From Bradyrhizobium erythrophlei (lineage in GTDB: Bacteria; Pseudomonadota; Alphaproteobacteria; Rhizobiales; Xanthobacteraceae): a stretch of DNA of 64,000 bases. The position numbers and the translations under genes were made by a program. The stretch's first letter is position 1. Every line of letters begins with the position of its first letter. The notes beneath the pieces were generated by a model. It searched no databases. It was not told where the DNA came from and worked only from the letters and a program-made list of their open reading frames with translations. Below, piece after piece: positions 1-9,446 of the stretch. The DNA lies in the NCBI RefSeq assembly GCF_900129505.1, contig NZ_LT670818.1:8093001-8157000 (forward strand), in the 5' to 3' direction.

Positions 1-623
1 CGCAACAGATTACGGATTCCGGTGTCAACGCCGTGCTGCTCGCACCGCAGCTTGCGGTCGATGCCGCCGATTCCAGCGCCGGCAAGTTCTGGCAGCCCGG
101 TGGACTCAAACGCTTCATCGATGAATCGGCCGGTCATCTCGCCAGCCTCTATGGCGACCCGCGCTCCGCCAGGGAGTTCGCGAACCTGCCGGTCATCCTG
201 GTCGGCTACAGCGGCGGCTTCGTGCCGACCGCCTGGAGCCTCGAAGTGGGCGGGCTCGGCAATCGCATCCGCGGCGTGTTCCTGCTCGATGCCGTCTATG
301 GCGAATTGGACAAGTTTGCCTCCTGGATCGAGAATAACCGGTCGGGCTTCTTCGTCAGCGCCTATACGCACTACACCCAGCGGCACGACCAGGAGCTGAT
401 GCAGATGCTGCGGCAAAGGGGCATCGCCATCTCGGACGAGATGGATGGTCCGCTGCGGCCCGGCAGCGTGGTCTTCGTCAAGACACAGGATGGCGTGACG
501 CATCGCGACTACGTCACGCATGCGTGGACGGAAAACCCGGTCAAGGAAGTGCTGCTCAAGATGGCGGCAACGCCGGCGCTGACGCGGGTTGTGGCCGGCG
601 CTGCATCGTCCACGAGCCGCTGA
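1..623 (+). CDS. Alpha/beta-fold hydrolase, C-terminal part (cut by the left edge of the window)
   Basis: The reading frame is open from the first bases, so the true start lies outside the window and about 206 C-terminal residues are visible. The motif GYSGG, around residue 60 of the visible part, fits the nucleophile elbow (GxSxG) of alpha/beta hydrolases, followed by LLDAVYG, which resembles the strand carrying the catalytic Asp. A late His (VTHAW) could complete a Ser-Asp-His triad. The substrate cannot be told. It converges on the small secreted-protein gene that ends at 699. The fold is fairly sure; the activity is not. Confidence 0.6.
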   Translation, partial: QQITDSGVNAVLLAPQLAVDAADSSAGKFWQPGGLKRFIDESAGHLASLYGDPRSAREFANLPVILVGYSGGFVPTAWSLEVGGLGNRIRGVFLLDAVYGELDKFASWIENNRSGFFVSAYTHYTQRHDQELMQMLRQRGIAISDEMDGPLRPGSVVFVKTQDGVTHRDYVTHAWTENPVKEVLLKMAATPALTRVVAGAASSTSR

Positions 624-698
624 CCGCGCTCGGGACGGTCGCTTCATTATGGCCTGTTCGACTGATCAAGCCGCCTCTCGCCGGCGCGCCCTGCCCCC

Positions 699-1076
699 TT
701 AGAATTTGGGAATTTTATCGGCAAACCCGTTGAAGCAGGTCAACCGGTCGTCCTCTTCCTTGCTGAAGCGGCAATCCGCGACGCCCTTCGCGGCCGGCGC
801 CTTCGGATTTGGCTTGGGCGGGAAAATCGCATCGTAGCAATCGAGCCGGCCTTTAGTGCCATCGTCGATGTCTTGACAGGCCAGCAAACGCTTGGCGATC
901 GACAGGTGCTCTCCCTTCGGCGCCGGGGTCCCTTTCGGCGTCGAACCGCGCGGCTGCACCTGGACCAGCGGCTTTCCCCCGACGGTCGGCGGTGGGCTGG
1001 AGTCGGCCGGTGCCGTGGCCTGAGCCAGGGCCGCGCCCGAGTAAAGGACCACGACGAGTGCGAGTATCGTTCTCAT
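699..1076 (-). CDS. Small secreted protein, function unknown
   Basis: A protein of about 125 residues with an N-terminal signal peptide (hydrophobic ALVVVLYSGAALA, cleavage likely after ALA-Q), then a Pro/Gly/Lys-rich linker and a C-terminal half with four cysteines (ACQ, DCY, DCR, TCF) that could form two disulfides in the periplasm. The start at 1076 is chosen because AGAAG lies a few bases upstream; an ATG twelve bases earlier has its purine run too close. No family is recognised. It lies downstream of the MFS gene on the same strand but 149 bp away. Confidence 0.6.
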   Translation of the reverse strand: MRTILALVVVLYSGAALAQATAPADSSPPPTVGGKPLVQVQPRGSTPKGTPAPKGEHLSIAKRLLACQDIDDGTKGRLDCYDAIFPPKPNPKAPAAKGVADCRFSKEEDDRLTCFNGFADKIPKF

Positions 1077-1224
1077 ATCACTTCTCATTCCCCTTGCGAC
1101 TGCGCCCGCCGATTTAGGGCAAAGCAAACTTCGAGTCGAGCCGCGTGGCGCCTCGGAGCGCGAAATTCCGGGGTAAAAGGCCATGCGCCGAAGCTGGCTT
1201 CCCGGCGCCGTGGGAGGTCTTGCT

Positions 1225-2412
1225 CTATGCGGGAGATCCCGCTTGTCGCCGTCGTCCGGTCGCGACCACCATCAGCAGCGCCAGCGCGACAAAACCCATC
1301 GACACATAGCCTTCGGCATAAAGCAGATCGCGCGCGAACAGCGTGCCGCCGATCGCCGAGCCGACGGCCTGCCCGATATACAGCACCGAGGTATTGAGCG
1401 ACACCGACGCTGGCGCGAGCGCCGGCGCCGCGATCACCAGCCGGACCTGCTGCATCGAGTTGGTCGAGGCAAAACCAAGTCCCCAGATCGCGACCGATGC
1501 GGCCATCAACGGATAGCTGCCGGCGCTGAACGCCCATCCGGTGACTCCGGTCAGCAGTAGGCTCGTGAACAGAAGCGAGGTCTTGTAGGGCCCCCAGGAA
1601 TCGACGATGCGCGTCGCGATCGCAATACCGACGAAGCCGCAGACGCCGTAGCACGCGAATACCAGGCCGACCGCGTCCGGACCGGCATGCGTCAGTTTGG
1701 TCAGCAGCGGCGCCATGAAGGTGAACACCACGAACTGGCCGGACATCTGCAATGTCGTGATCGACAGCAACAGAAGGACCATGCGGTTCCGCGAAAGCTC
1801 GGCCCAGGTCTTGAGATCAACGGGCGAACCGATCAATCCGCGCGGCAGCCGCCACGCCAGCAACAGGAAACTGCAGCAGCCGGTCAAGCCGATGCTGCCA
1901 TAGACCGCGCGCCAGCCGTAGCGGCTGGCGATGAAGGTGATCAAGGGCAGACCGACCGCGGCGGCAAGCGACCAGCCGAGAAAGATATAGGCGATGGTGC
2001 TGCCGCGCCGTTCCGACGGCACAATCAGCGCGGCGGTACCCGCGGCCTGCGGCGTATAGAGCGCGCCGATCGCCAGCATGACCAGGCGAATGACCAGCAG
2101 GCTGGTGTAGTCCGCTGCAAACGCGGACGCTGCGTTGCTCAGCGCCAGCACCGCCAGCGTCGCGGTGAGCAGCGTGCGGCGCTCGATCCGGCTGGTCAGC
2201 CACGCCGTCACCGGCGAGCCGATGCACAGCATGATCGCGCCGAAGGTAATCAGGAGGCCGGCGTCGCGGATCGTAACGCCTAGTCCACTCGACAATTCGC
2301 TCAGCATGCCCGCCGGCGCCAGCACCGAACAGCCGGTGACGATGTTTCCGAGCATCAGGGCGGTGGGAGCGAAGCGGCGATGAACCGGGCCGTCGGTGGG
2401 CGGATTTTTCAT
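1225..2412 (-). CDS. MFS transporter, drug/metabolite exporter type
   Basis: A 395-residue integral membrane protein with about twelve hydrophobic helices and the loop-2 signature of the major facilitator superfamily (residues around 70-80, SRIERRTLL, in place of GxLaDrxGRR). Length and layout match the DHA1-like proton-coupled exporters. Two halves are separated by a cytoplasmic loop near residues 195-210. The substrate is unknown. It is divergent from thrS. The ATG sits inside a perfect inverted repeat, CATGCA-AA-TGCATG (2410-2423), with no clear ribosome binding site ahead, so a repressor site or a later start is possible. Confidence 0.85.
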   Translation of the reverse strand: MKNPPTDGPVHRRFAPTALMLGNIVTGCSVLAPAGMLSELSSGLGVTIRDAGLLITFGAIMLCIGSPVTAWLTSRIERRTLLTATLAVLALSNAASAFAADYTSLLVIRLVMLAIGALYTPQAAGTAALIVPSERRGSTIAYIFLGWSLAAAVGLPLITFIASRYGWRAVYGSIGLTGCCSFLLLAWRLPRGLIGSPVDLKTWAELSRNRMVLLLLSITTLQMSGQFVVFTFMAPLLTKLTHAGPDAVGLVFACYGVCGFVGIAIATRIVDSWGPYKTSLLFTSLLLTGVTGWAFSAGSYPLMAASVAIWGLGFASTNSMQQVRLVIAAPALAPASVSLNTSVLYIGQAVGSAIGGTLFARDLLYAEGYVSMGFVALALLMVVATGRRRQAGSPA

Positions 2413-2752
2413 GCAAATGCATGTATCGCAGATTCCCGCTGCAGGAAAGCGCTCGAGCCTGATTATTTCGCCCGGTCGTGTCGGACCGCGATGTCACGGC
2501 CCATTCAACGCCGCCGCAACATCATGGAAATACCGGGATCAGCAAAACGAGAACGGTTCCGGCACGGCAACGCTAGACAATGGATGGCGGCGCCGCAACC
2601 TCTGATGGCGCACGCGCCGCCTCCGCCCAAAGGCGCGTTTCCGCGCGCTCGAAACCGGTGCTTTTGCCAGTTGCGGCGGCCGAATCGCCTGCTATACCGC
2701 TGCATCCCGCTTACCTGCGCTCGTTCGCAGGAGTGAGCCACAGGAGACCGCC
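2413..2752. other. Divergent intergenic region between MFS gene and thrS
   Basis: About 340 bp without a supported gene. It should hold both promoters. The only structure I see is the start-codon inverted repeat at 2410-2423 and a good thrS ribosome binding site (AGGAGA, about 7 bases before 2753). No T-box-like leader is apparent. Confidence 0.5.
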
Positions 2753-4798
2753 ATGACCGACAAGAACGCGCCCACGTCAGGATTCCAGTACAGCCTCACG
2801 AATCTGAAGCCCGTCGAATCCTCAAAGATCACCCTCACTTTCCCCGATGGCGCCAGGCGCGAATTCCCCAAGCACACCACCGGCCTCGATATCGCCAAGG
2901 GCATCTCGCCGTCGCTGGCCAAGCGCACGGTGGCGATGGCACTCGACGGCACTGTGGTCGATCTCGCCGACCCGATCGAACATGACGCGAGAATCGATTT
3001 CATCGCCCGCGACGACGCCCGCGCGCTGGAACTGATCCGGCACGACGCCGCCCATGTACTGGCCGAAGCGGTGCAATCGCTGTGGCCGGGCACGCAGGTC
3101 ACGATCGGTCCGGTGATCGAGAACGGCTTCTATTACGACTTCTTCCGCAACGAGCCGTTCACGCCGGAAGATTTTTCGGCGATCGAAAAGAAGATGCGCG
3201 AGATCGTCGCGCGCGACAAACCCTTCACCAAGGAAGTGTGGGATCGCGAGAAGACAAAACAGGTGTTCCGCGACAAGGGTGAGAATTTCAAGGTCGAACT
3301 GGTCGACGCCATCCCAGGCACCGAACCAATCAAGATCTATTTCCAGGGCGACTGGTTCGACCTGTGCCGCGGCCCGCACATGACCTCGACCGGCAAGATC
3401 GGCAACGCCTTCAAACTGATGAAGGTGGCCGGTGCCTACTGGCGCGGCGACAGCAACAATCCGATGCTGACGCGCATCTACGGTACGGCATTCGCGAAAC
3501 AGGAAGACCTCGATGCGTACCTGAAACAGATCGAGGAAGCCGAGAAGCGCGACCACCGCAAGCTCGGCCGCGAGCTCGATTTGTTTCACTTCCAGGAGGA
3601 AGGTCCCGGCGTGGTGTTCTGGCACGCCAAGGGCTGGACCATCTTCCAGGCGCTGGTCGCCTATATGCGCCGCCGCCTGATCGGCGATTACAGCGAAGTC
3701 AACGCGCCGCAAATCCTCGACAAGGTGCTGTGGGAGACCTCCGGCCATTGGGACTGGTATCGCGAGAACATGTTCGCCGCCCAGTCGGCCGGCGACGAGG
3801 CCGAGGACAAGCGCTGGTTTGCGCTCAAGCCGATGAACTGTCCGGGTCATGTGCAGATATTCAAGCACGGCCTGAAGAGCTATCGCGACCTGCCATTGCG
3901 GCTGGCCGAGTTCGGCGTGGTGCATCGCTACGAACCGTCGGGCGCGATGCACGGCCTGATGCGGGTGCGCGGTTTCACGCAAGACGACGCGCATGTGTTT
4001 TGCACGGAGCAGCAGCTCGCCGAGGAATGCCTGAAGATCAATGACCTGATTCTCTCGACCTATGCGGATTTCGGCTTCGAGGGCGAACTCACGGTCAAGC
4101 TCTCGACCCGGCCGGAGAAACGCGTCGGCACCGACGAGATGTGGGATCATGCCGAACGCGTGATGGCGACCGTGCTCGAAGAGATCAAGGCCAGGAGCGA
4201 CAATCAAAGCATCCGGACCGAGATCAATCCCGGCGAAGGCGCGTTCTACGGGCCGAAGTTCGAATATGTGCTGCGCGACGCCATCGGCCGCGATTGGCAA
4301 TGCGGCACCACGCAGGTCGACTTCAACCTGCCGGAACGGTTCGGCGCGTTCTACATCGATGCCGACGGATCGAAGAAGGCGCCGGTGATGGTGCATCGTG
4401 CGATCTGCGGCTCGATGGAGCGTTTCATCGGCATCCTGATCGAGCACTATGCCGGCAACTTCCCGCTCTGGCTGGCGCCGATCCAGGCCGTCGTCACCAC
4501 CATCACCTCGGAAGGCGACGAATACGCCAAGGTGGTCGCGGCCGCGGCGCGGCGCGCGGGCCTGCGCGTCGAGATCGACCTGCGCAACGAGAAGATCAAC
4601 TACAAGGTCCGCGAGCATTCGCTGGCGAAGATCCCGGCACTGCTGGTGGTCGGCAAGAAGGAAGCCGAGACGCATTCGGTTTCGATTCGCCGGCTCGGCA
4701 GCGAGGGGCAAAATGTGCTGCCGACCGGCGAGGCCATCGCAGCGCTCGTTGAAGAAGCGACTCCGCCGGACGTGAAGCGGGCGAAACTGGAAACCTGA
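2753..4798 (+). CDS. thrS: Threonine--tRNA ligase
   Basis: Cytoplasmic class II aminoacyl-tRNA synthetase that charges tRNA-Thr with threonine. Domains in order: TGS domain (about residues 25-85), editing domain with the HDAAH zinc/catalytic motif near 97-101 and the DLCRGPH motif near 205, class II catalytic core with zinc-ligand motif MNCPGH near 361-366 and motif 2 (VHRYEPSG), then the HGTP anticodon-binding domain in the last ~110 residues ([14 protein letters not shown]). At 681 residues it is somewhat longer than the E. coli enzyme because of an N-terminal extension of about 20 residues. The start has AGGAGA well spaced. Its stop overlaps the start of the next small gene. Confidence 0.98.
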   Translation: MTDKNAPTSGFQYSLTNLKPVESSKITLTFPDGARREFPKHTTGLDIAKGISPSLAKRTVAMALDGTVVDLADPIEHDARIDFIARDDARALELIRHDAAHVLAEAVQSLWPGTQVTIGPVIENGFYYDFFRNEPFTPEDFSAIEKKMREIVARDKPFTKEVWDREKTKQVFRDKGENFKVELVDAIPGTEPIKIYFQGDWFDLCRGPHMTSTGKIGNAFKLMKVAGAYWRGDSNNPMLTRIYGTAFAKQEDLDAYLKQIEEAEKRDHRKLGRELDLFHFQEEGPGVVFWHAKGWTIFQALVAYMRRRLIGDYSEVNAPQILDKVLWETSGHWDWYRENMFAAQSAGDEAEDKRWFALKPMNCPGHVQIFKHGLKSYRDLPLRLAEFGVVHRYEPSGAMHGLMRVRGFTQDDAHVFCTEQQLAEECLKINDLILSTYADFGFEGELTVKLSTRPEKRVGTDEMWDHAERVMATVLEEIKARSDNQSIRTEINPGEGAFYGPKFEYVLRDAIGRDWQCGTTQVDFNLPERFGAFYIDADGSKKAPVMVHRAICGSMERFIGILIEHYAGNFPLWLAPIQAVVTTITSEGDEYAKVVAAAARRAGLRVEIDLRNEKINYKVREHSLAKIPALLVVGKKEAETHSVSIRRLGSEGQNVLPTGEAIAALVEEATPPDVKRAKLET

Positions 4799-5019
4799 TG
4801 GCCCAAGGACCGACTACCAACGAGCAGGAACTGCCGGCCTACCCGATCCGCGCCTACCAGTTGATCCCGGACCCCAACCAGCCGGCCGTGGTGGCGCTGG
4901 CGATCGAAACCGATCAGGGCCACAGCCTGTTTCTGGCGAGCCGGGAGATCCTGGAAGATCTCGGCAAGGATCTGCTGGCGCGGGCGGCGAAGATGCCGTT
5001 GAAGGTTCGGCCAAAATAG
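4798..5019 (+). CDS. Small protein translationally coupled to thrS, unknown function
   Basis: A 73-residue acidic-neutral protein whose ATG shares one base with the thrS stop (TGATG), which points to coupled translation. It has a sequence pattern typical of small conserved proteins (regularly alternating strands, then a helix, SREILEDLGKDLLARA). No recognised domain. The tight coupling suggests a shared transcript with thrS rather than a known functional link. Confidence 0.7.
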   Translation: MAQGPTTNEQELPAYPIRAYQLIPDPNQPAVVALAIETDQGHSLFLASREILEDLGKDLLARAAKMPLKVRPK

Positions 5020-5332
5020 TCTCGCTCGCCGAGGCACTTCGAACGCCTCACGTAGCACTGCACGTCCGGCCGTGCGTTCCAGAGCGAGCGGGCTAGGCAC
5101 CATGGCGCCGCCCCGTGCGGTAATTAGATAATGCGGTTAAAAGCTGTTGCCCGCCGGATACAGCCACAACCCTCCAAATTCCCTAGCATAAACCGAGGCA
5201 TGCCATACCGCATACCGGGGACATATGTAACAGGGCTGCGTAAAGCGTGGTGGGCGTATCGGCGGGCTGATTTCAAGAAAAGCAATTGGGTAGCGACCTC
5301 CCGCCACCGTCCGGCACCGGATGGAGGTTAAG
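5020..5332 (+). other. Intergenic region upstream of the adhesin gene
   Basis: About 313 bp. I see no gene or RNA. The 3' end carries the adhesin ribosome binding site GGAGG (5323-5327). Confidence 0.4.
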
Positions 5333-7510
5333 ATGATTTTGTTTAACGGTGTTGCGACCACGGTTCGCGCGGTTGGTGACCTCGTGTTTCGGGGACTGCG
5401 ATGCAAGCTAGCGGCCTTTCAGCCAAGCGGCAGTTCCTCCGAATTCCCCGCTCCGATCAGGAAAAGGCGCACGAGCCTCTCGATCTGCGGCCTGGCCATC
5501 GCCATCGCCGCCGGATCATTGCTCTTCCGGCCCGCCCATGCGCAATTCGTCTGCAGCGATGTAGCCTCAGGTACCGGACAGGGAGCTACCGCTGGACCCG
5601 GAAATCTGGCCTGCGGACAGGCGGCAAACGCTACCGGCACGGGGGCATCCAACAACGCCGCGGTAGGTGACATCAGCGTCGCAACCGGCAGCAACTCCGC
5701 GAACTCAGCCTTTGGGACGGCGGCAACGGCCTCGGGAGACAACAGCGTCAACACTTCCCTGGGAAGTCTCGCCAACGCGAACGGCGGCGGACCAAACCAC
5801 GGGGCGCTTGTGGTCACCAACTCCAATACGGCGGTCGGCTTTGCAGCGAACGCATCGAGCAGTACGTCCAGTTCCGCGACCGGCAGCGCCAATATCGCGG
5901 TGGGCTGGTTATCCAACGCAAGCGGTGACGGGAGCCAGAACATCGCCATTGGCAACGGCGCCTCCGCAAGCGGGAATGGCCAGGCGAGCATTGCCCTTGG
6001 CTTTTCCGCCGCGGCAAGCGGCAGCAATGCCACCTCGGTCGGCCAATCAACCTTTGCCTTCGGTACCCAGGCCTCGGCCTTCGGCAGCGGCGCCAGCGCC
6101 TTCGGCGATTATGGCACCGCCATCGGCGCCCACACCAGCGCAGCGAGCGACAATTCCATCGCGATTGGCGGCAATTCGGCCACGGGGACGGGCGGCGGCG
6201 CCCTCGTCGCCAGCCTCGCCGCCAACGGAATCGCAATCGGCAATCAGTCGCGTGTGAATATCGGCAGCGCCAACAGCACGGCGGTTGGCTTCAACAACAG
6301 TGTCACCGGCACGAACAGCGGCGCGTTCGGCACCGGGCAGACCGTGAACGGCAACGGCAGCTACGCGATGGGCGATCCCAACACCGTCAACGGCAACAAC
6401 TCCTTCGTGCTCGGCGACGGCAACACCGTGAACGGGCCCGCCACCGCCGGTAATGGCGACAACATCCAGGTGGTCGGATCGAACAATACGGTGGCCGGTA
6501 CAGCGAGCGCCGCGGGCGCCTCGGTGCTCGGCAACAACAACACCGTGAACGCTGCCAATGCCGTTGCCGTTGGCAATGGCATCACGGTGACAGGAGCAAG
6601 CTCCGTGGCGATCGGCCTGGGCAGCAGCGCCACCGCGCTGAATTCGGTCGCGCTGGGCGCTGGCTCCGTGGCGAACGTCCCCAACACGGTATCGGTCGGC
6701 GCGGTCGGCAGCGAACGGCGGATCGTCAACGTCGCCGCCGGCACGCTGTCCCCGACCAGCACCGACGCCGTCAATGGCAGCCAGTTGCTCACCGCCAACC
6801 AGCGCGTCGCTGCTGCCTTCGGTGGCGGTGCCGGCCTCGACCTCAACGGGCAATTGACAGCGCCGGGCTACACGATCCAGAGCGTCGTCTACAACAATGT
6901 CGGCGGCGCGGTCGGCGCGGTCGATACGGCGCTAAGCGCGTTATCGGCAACCGGTAAATATGTGCGCGTCAACAGTGGCGGTCCGGCAGCGAGTGCCTCG
7001 GGCACCGACGCCATCGCGATCGGCAGCAACGCGCAGGCGACGCAATCCGGGTCGGTCGCCATCGGCCTCAACGCGTCGTCAACCGCCGCAAGTTCTGTCG
7101 CGATCGGCTCCGGTTCGACCAATACCGCGGCTAACACGGTGTCGTTCGGCTCCGCGGGCAACGAACGGCGGCTGACCAACGTCGCCGCGGGCATCAACCA
7201 AACCGATGCGGTGAATGTTGGACAACTGCAATCGACCGTCTCCGGTTTGCAAAACCAGATCACCTCCAACCAGCAGGAGGCGCGTCGCGGCATCGTCGCC
7301 GCCGTCGCCGTGGCGCCGGTGCTGATGCCGTCCGCGGCGGGCAAGACCACGGTTGCCTTCAACACCGGCTACTACCGCGGCGAGGCCGGCGTCGGCGTCG
7401 GCGTTTCGCACCGGTTGAATTTTGCCACGCCGACCGTGGTCTACGGCAGCTATTCCAATGGCGGCGGCAACGAACATATCGGACGGGCGGGTATGGCGGT
7501 CGAATTCTGA
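5333..7510 (+). CDS. YadA-type trimeric autotransporter adhesin
   Basis: Surface adhesin of the type Vc secretion class: three chains form a 12-stranded outer-membrane barrel that exports the head. The protein has an unusually long N-terminal targeting region of about 70 residues ending in RPAHAQ, a long head built from many short repeats (AIG.N.A.ASG, VAIG.GS.A type, residues about 95-450 and 560-610), two neck-like stretches (TDAVNGSQL near 480 and TDAVNVGQL near 625), a short stalk coiled coil and a C-terminal YadA anchor of about 75 residues ending in the aromatic F typical of barrel proteins. ATG at 5333 is preferred over 5321 because GGAGG lies five bases before it. Host or surface adhesion is inferred. 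Confidence 0.92.
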   Translation: MILFNGVATTVRAVGDLVFRGLRCKLAAFQPSGSSSEFPAPIRKRRTSLSICGLAIAIAAGSLLFRPAHAQFVCSDVASGTGQGATAGPGNLACGQAANATGTGASNNAAVGDISVATGSNSANSAFGTAATASGDNSVNTSLGSLANANGGGPNHGALVVTNSNTAVGFAANASSSTSSSATGSANIAVGWLSNASGDGSQNIAIGNGASASGNGQASIALGFSAAASGSNATSVGQSTFAFGTQASAFGSGASAFGDYGTAIGAHTSAASDNSIAIGGNSATGTGGGALVASLAANGIAIGNQSRVNIGSANSTAVGFNNSVTGTNSGAFGTGQTVNGNGSYAMGDPNTVNGNNSFVLGDGNTVNGPATAGNGDNIQVVGSNNTVAGTASAAGASVLGNNNTVNAANAVAVGNGITVTGASSVAIGLGSSATALNSVALGAGSVANVPNTVSVGAVGSERRIVNVAAGTLSPTSTDAVNGSQLLTANQRVAAAFGGGAGLDLNGQLTAPGYTIQSVVYNNVGGAVGAVDTALSALSATGKYVRVNSGGPAASASGTDAIAIGSNAQATQSGSVAIGLNASSTAASSVAIGSGSTNTAANTVSFGSAGNERRLTNVAAGINQTDAVNVGQLQSTVSGLQNQITSNQQEARRGIVAAVAVAPVLMPSAAGKTTVAFNTGYYRGEAGVGVGVSHRLNFATPTVVYGSYSNGGGNEHIGRAGMAVEF

Positions 7511-7528
7511 CCGAGCTAGAAGCTTGAC

Positions 7529-7927
7529 ATGCTTCGATCGAATGACGCCGTGACGGCCTTCTCCTCCATCGCTTCGCGCCGCGCCGTGCTCGCGGCACTA
7601 GTCGCCGTGACGTGGTCCGCGGCGGCCAGCGCGCAGCAACAGCCGGCGCAACCCGTTCAGCAACAATTCCAGCCCTCGGCCGAATGGGGAAAGTTGCCGA
7701 AGATGGTGCTGGAGCGCCAGTTCGCGGGCCCGCTGCAGGATACCGTGATCCAGCGCTTGCGCGATCCCGTCGACGGAACCATCTGCTATCTCTATCTGCC
7801 GATCTCGGCGCCGCATTCGCCGCCGACCGCGACGGGGTTCGTCCAATACGGCCCCAACATCATCGGCAGCATCAATTGTGTGCCGGGTCCACCAAGCGCC
7901 ACCGCACCAGTCCCGCGCAAGCCGTAA
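7529..7927 (+). CDS. Secreted protein of unknown function
   Basis: 132 residues with a signal peptide (AALVAVTWSAAASA-Q), a Gln/Pro-rich linker and a conserved-looking core (residues 50-115) with two cysteines (TICYLY, SINCVPG) that may pair in the periplasm. It starts 18 bp after the adhesin stop on the same strand and may be co-transcribed with it. No family recognised. Confidence 0.65.
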   Translation: MLRSNDAVTAFSSIASRRAVLAALVAVTWSAAASAQQQPAQPVQQQFQPSAEWGKLPKMVLERQFAGPLQDTVIQRLRDPVDGTICYLYLPISAPHSPPTATGFVQYGPNIIGSINCVPGPPSATAPVPRKP

Positions 7928-8026
7928 CCCGCTCACAATCGATCTAAAAGGCGAGGGTTCGGCCTCGTGGACCGCCGCCTTGCATGCTATGCGAGAGCGA
8001 AATCATTCCCGACCAGAGAGACCGCC

Positions 8027-8590
8027 GTGCCCGATGCCATTGACCTCCTGAAAACGCGCCGCTCCGTCAAACCGCGCGAGATGAGCGAACCCGGCCCCTC
8101 GCCGGCTGAACTGGAGACCATCCTGACCATCGGCGCGCGGGTGCCCGATCACGGCAAGCTGGCCCCATGGCGTTTTATCGTTTTCGAAGGTGATGCGCGT
8201 ATCCGTGCGGGCGAACTGATCGCAACAGTGTTCGCGCGGAAAAATCCGAACGCGACGCCTGCCGATATCGATGTCGAGAAGCACCGGCTCACTGACGCGC
8301 CGCTGGTAATCGGCGTGGTCAGTTTCACCAGGCCGCATCCCAAGGTGCCGCCGTGGGAGCAGGAATTATCCGCGGGCGCCAGCGCGATGAACATCGTCAC
8401 CGCGGCGACCGCGCTGGGCTACGGCGCGTGCTGGCTGACCGGCTGGTTCGCCTTCGATCGCGACGCGCTCGACGCTCTCGGATTGAAGCCGGTCGAAAAG
8501 CTCGCCGGCCTCGTTCACATCGGCACCATATCGAAGCCGAGCGAAGACCGCCCTCGCCCGGCGCTCGCCAATATCGTGACGCGGTTCTAA
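8027..8590 (+). CDS. Nitroreductase family protein (YdjA-like)
   Basis: FMN-dependent NAD(P)H oxidoreductase of the nitroreductase superfamily, about 187 residues, the size of E. coli YdjA. Visible family features: the N-terminal LLKTRRSVKP phosphate-binding Arg region, ARVPDHGKLAPWRF (FMN contact), and the ALGYGACWLTG stretch near residue 130. The GTG at 8027 is chosen because AGAGAGA precedes it and homologues start at this point; an in-frame GTG at 7967 would add 20 unlikely residues. The physiological substrate is unknown. Confidence 0.9.
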   Translation: MPDAIDLLKTRRSVKPREMSEPGPSPAELETILTIGARVPDHGKLAPWRFIVFEGDARIRAGELIATVFARKNPNATPADIDVEKHRLTDAPLVIGVVSFTRPHPKVPPWEQELSAGASAMNIVTAATALGYGACWLTGWFAFDRDALDALGLKPVEKLAGLVHIGTISKPSEDRPRPALANIVTRF

Positions 8591-8684
8591 CTTTCGCGCC
8601 ATTCGCGGTCTCGACGAAAGCCGGACGGCGCACGCTAGCCGATCCCGCAGCGCTTCACTGCCGTTAAGGGGCTTGCTGAAGCGC

Positions 8685-9086
8685 TCAGGCGAGCCAATTC
8701 TCCACCTTCAGCCCGCGGATGCGTTTGTACTCGCTGGTATTGGCCGTCACAATCGTGGCACCGGTCGCGTACGCATGGGCGGCAATTAGCAAATCGTTGC
8801 TGCCGATAGGTTTGCCGGCGGCTTCGAGTTCGGCCCGGATTCCGCCGTATTCTGCGTCGGCCGGAACATCAAACGGCAAAATGTTGATCTCTCCGAGCAG
8901 GTCTTCGATGGCTCCAAGCAATCGGCTCGAGCCGCTTTTCGCGCAACCATACCGCAGCTCGGCCGCTACGATGATGCTCGTGCAGATGTTGTCCTCGCCG
9001 ACCCGCTCGATCCACTTTGCAGCTTTTCCTTTCGGATTTCGGATCAGGTCGGAGATAATGTTGGTGTCGAGCATATAAAGAGTCAA
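8685..9086 (-). CDS. vapC: VapC-type PIN-domain ribonuclease toxin
   Basis: Toxin of a type II toxin-antitoxin pair; PIN-domain Mg-dependent RNase. The 133-residue protein shows the PIN acidic residues: MLDTN near the N-terminus (Asp7), AAELRYG (Glu near 43), SNDLLIAAHA (Asp near 98) and VTANTSEY near the C-terminus. The start is TTG at 9086, overlapping the antitoxin stop (TTGA); an ATG four codons in (9074) is the alternative. This overlap is the usual vapBC arrangement. Confidence 0.93.
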   Translation of the reverse strand: MTLYMLDTNIISDLIRNPKGKAAKWIERVGEDNICTSIIVAAELRYGCAKSGSSRLLGAIEDLLGEINILPFDVPADAEYGGIRAELEAAGKPIGSNDLLIAAHAYATGATIVTANTSEYKRIRGLKVENWLA

Positions 9087-9319
9087 AGCACCTTCTCCGG
9101 AGAAGGAACGGGATCGTCGATTTCGGGAAATTCCTCTTGCAGAGGCTTCATCGTCCTGAGAAGTGCGGAGAGTCCACGCTTGCGCACTGGCTCGATGACG
9201 AGGCGATCGCCGTCGCGATGCATAATCGCCTCGCTACCCGGCAGTTCAAACTCGACGGGAATACGGACCGCCTGGTTGCGGCCGTTGCGGAATAATCTGA
9301 CATGCCGCTGTTCGGACAT
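9083..9319 (-). CDS. vapB: VapB-type antitoxin, SpoVT/AbrB-fold
   Basis: 78-residue antitoxin upstream of and overlapping vapC. The N-terminal half (RLFRNGRNQAVRIP) is the MazE/VapB swapped-hairpin DNA-binding motif; the C-terminal half (LLRTMKPL..EFPEIDD) is the toxin-neutralising tail. GGGAG precedes the ATG at a suitable distance. The pair is expected to repress its own promoter. A CATATGCCA..GACATATGCCA repeat just upstream (9338-9358) is a plausible operator or promoter element. Confidence 0.9.
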   Translation of the reverse strand: MSEQRHVRLFRNGRNQAVRIPVEFELPGSEAIMHRDGDRLVIEPVRKRGLSALLRTMKPLQEEFPEIDDPVPSPEKVL

Positions 9320-9446
9320 TTGGCAACTCCCTCTTGGCATATGCCATTGACATATGCCAAAATAAGCATTTCCGCAAGGGCTTCCGGGTCCGGCCCCGCT
9401 AGCTCTCCGCCCTTCGACTACGGGTCCCGCACGGTCATTGTTGGCT

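Noticed and set aside
2822..4711. Very long open frame opposite thrS
   Set aside because: High-GC antisense shadow; thrS is certain and the antisense protein has no pattern.
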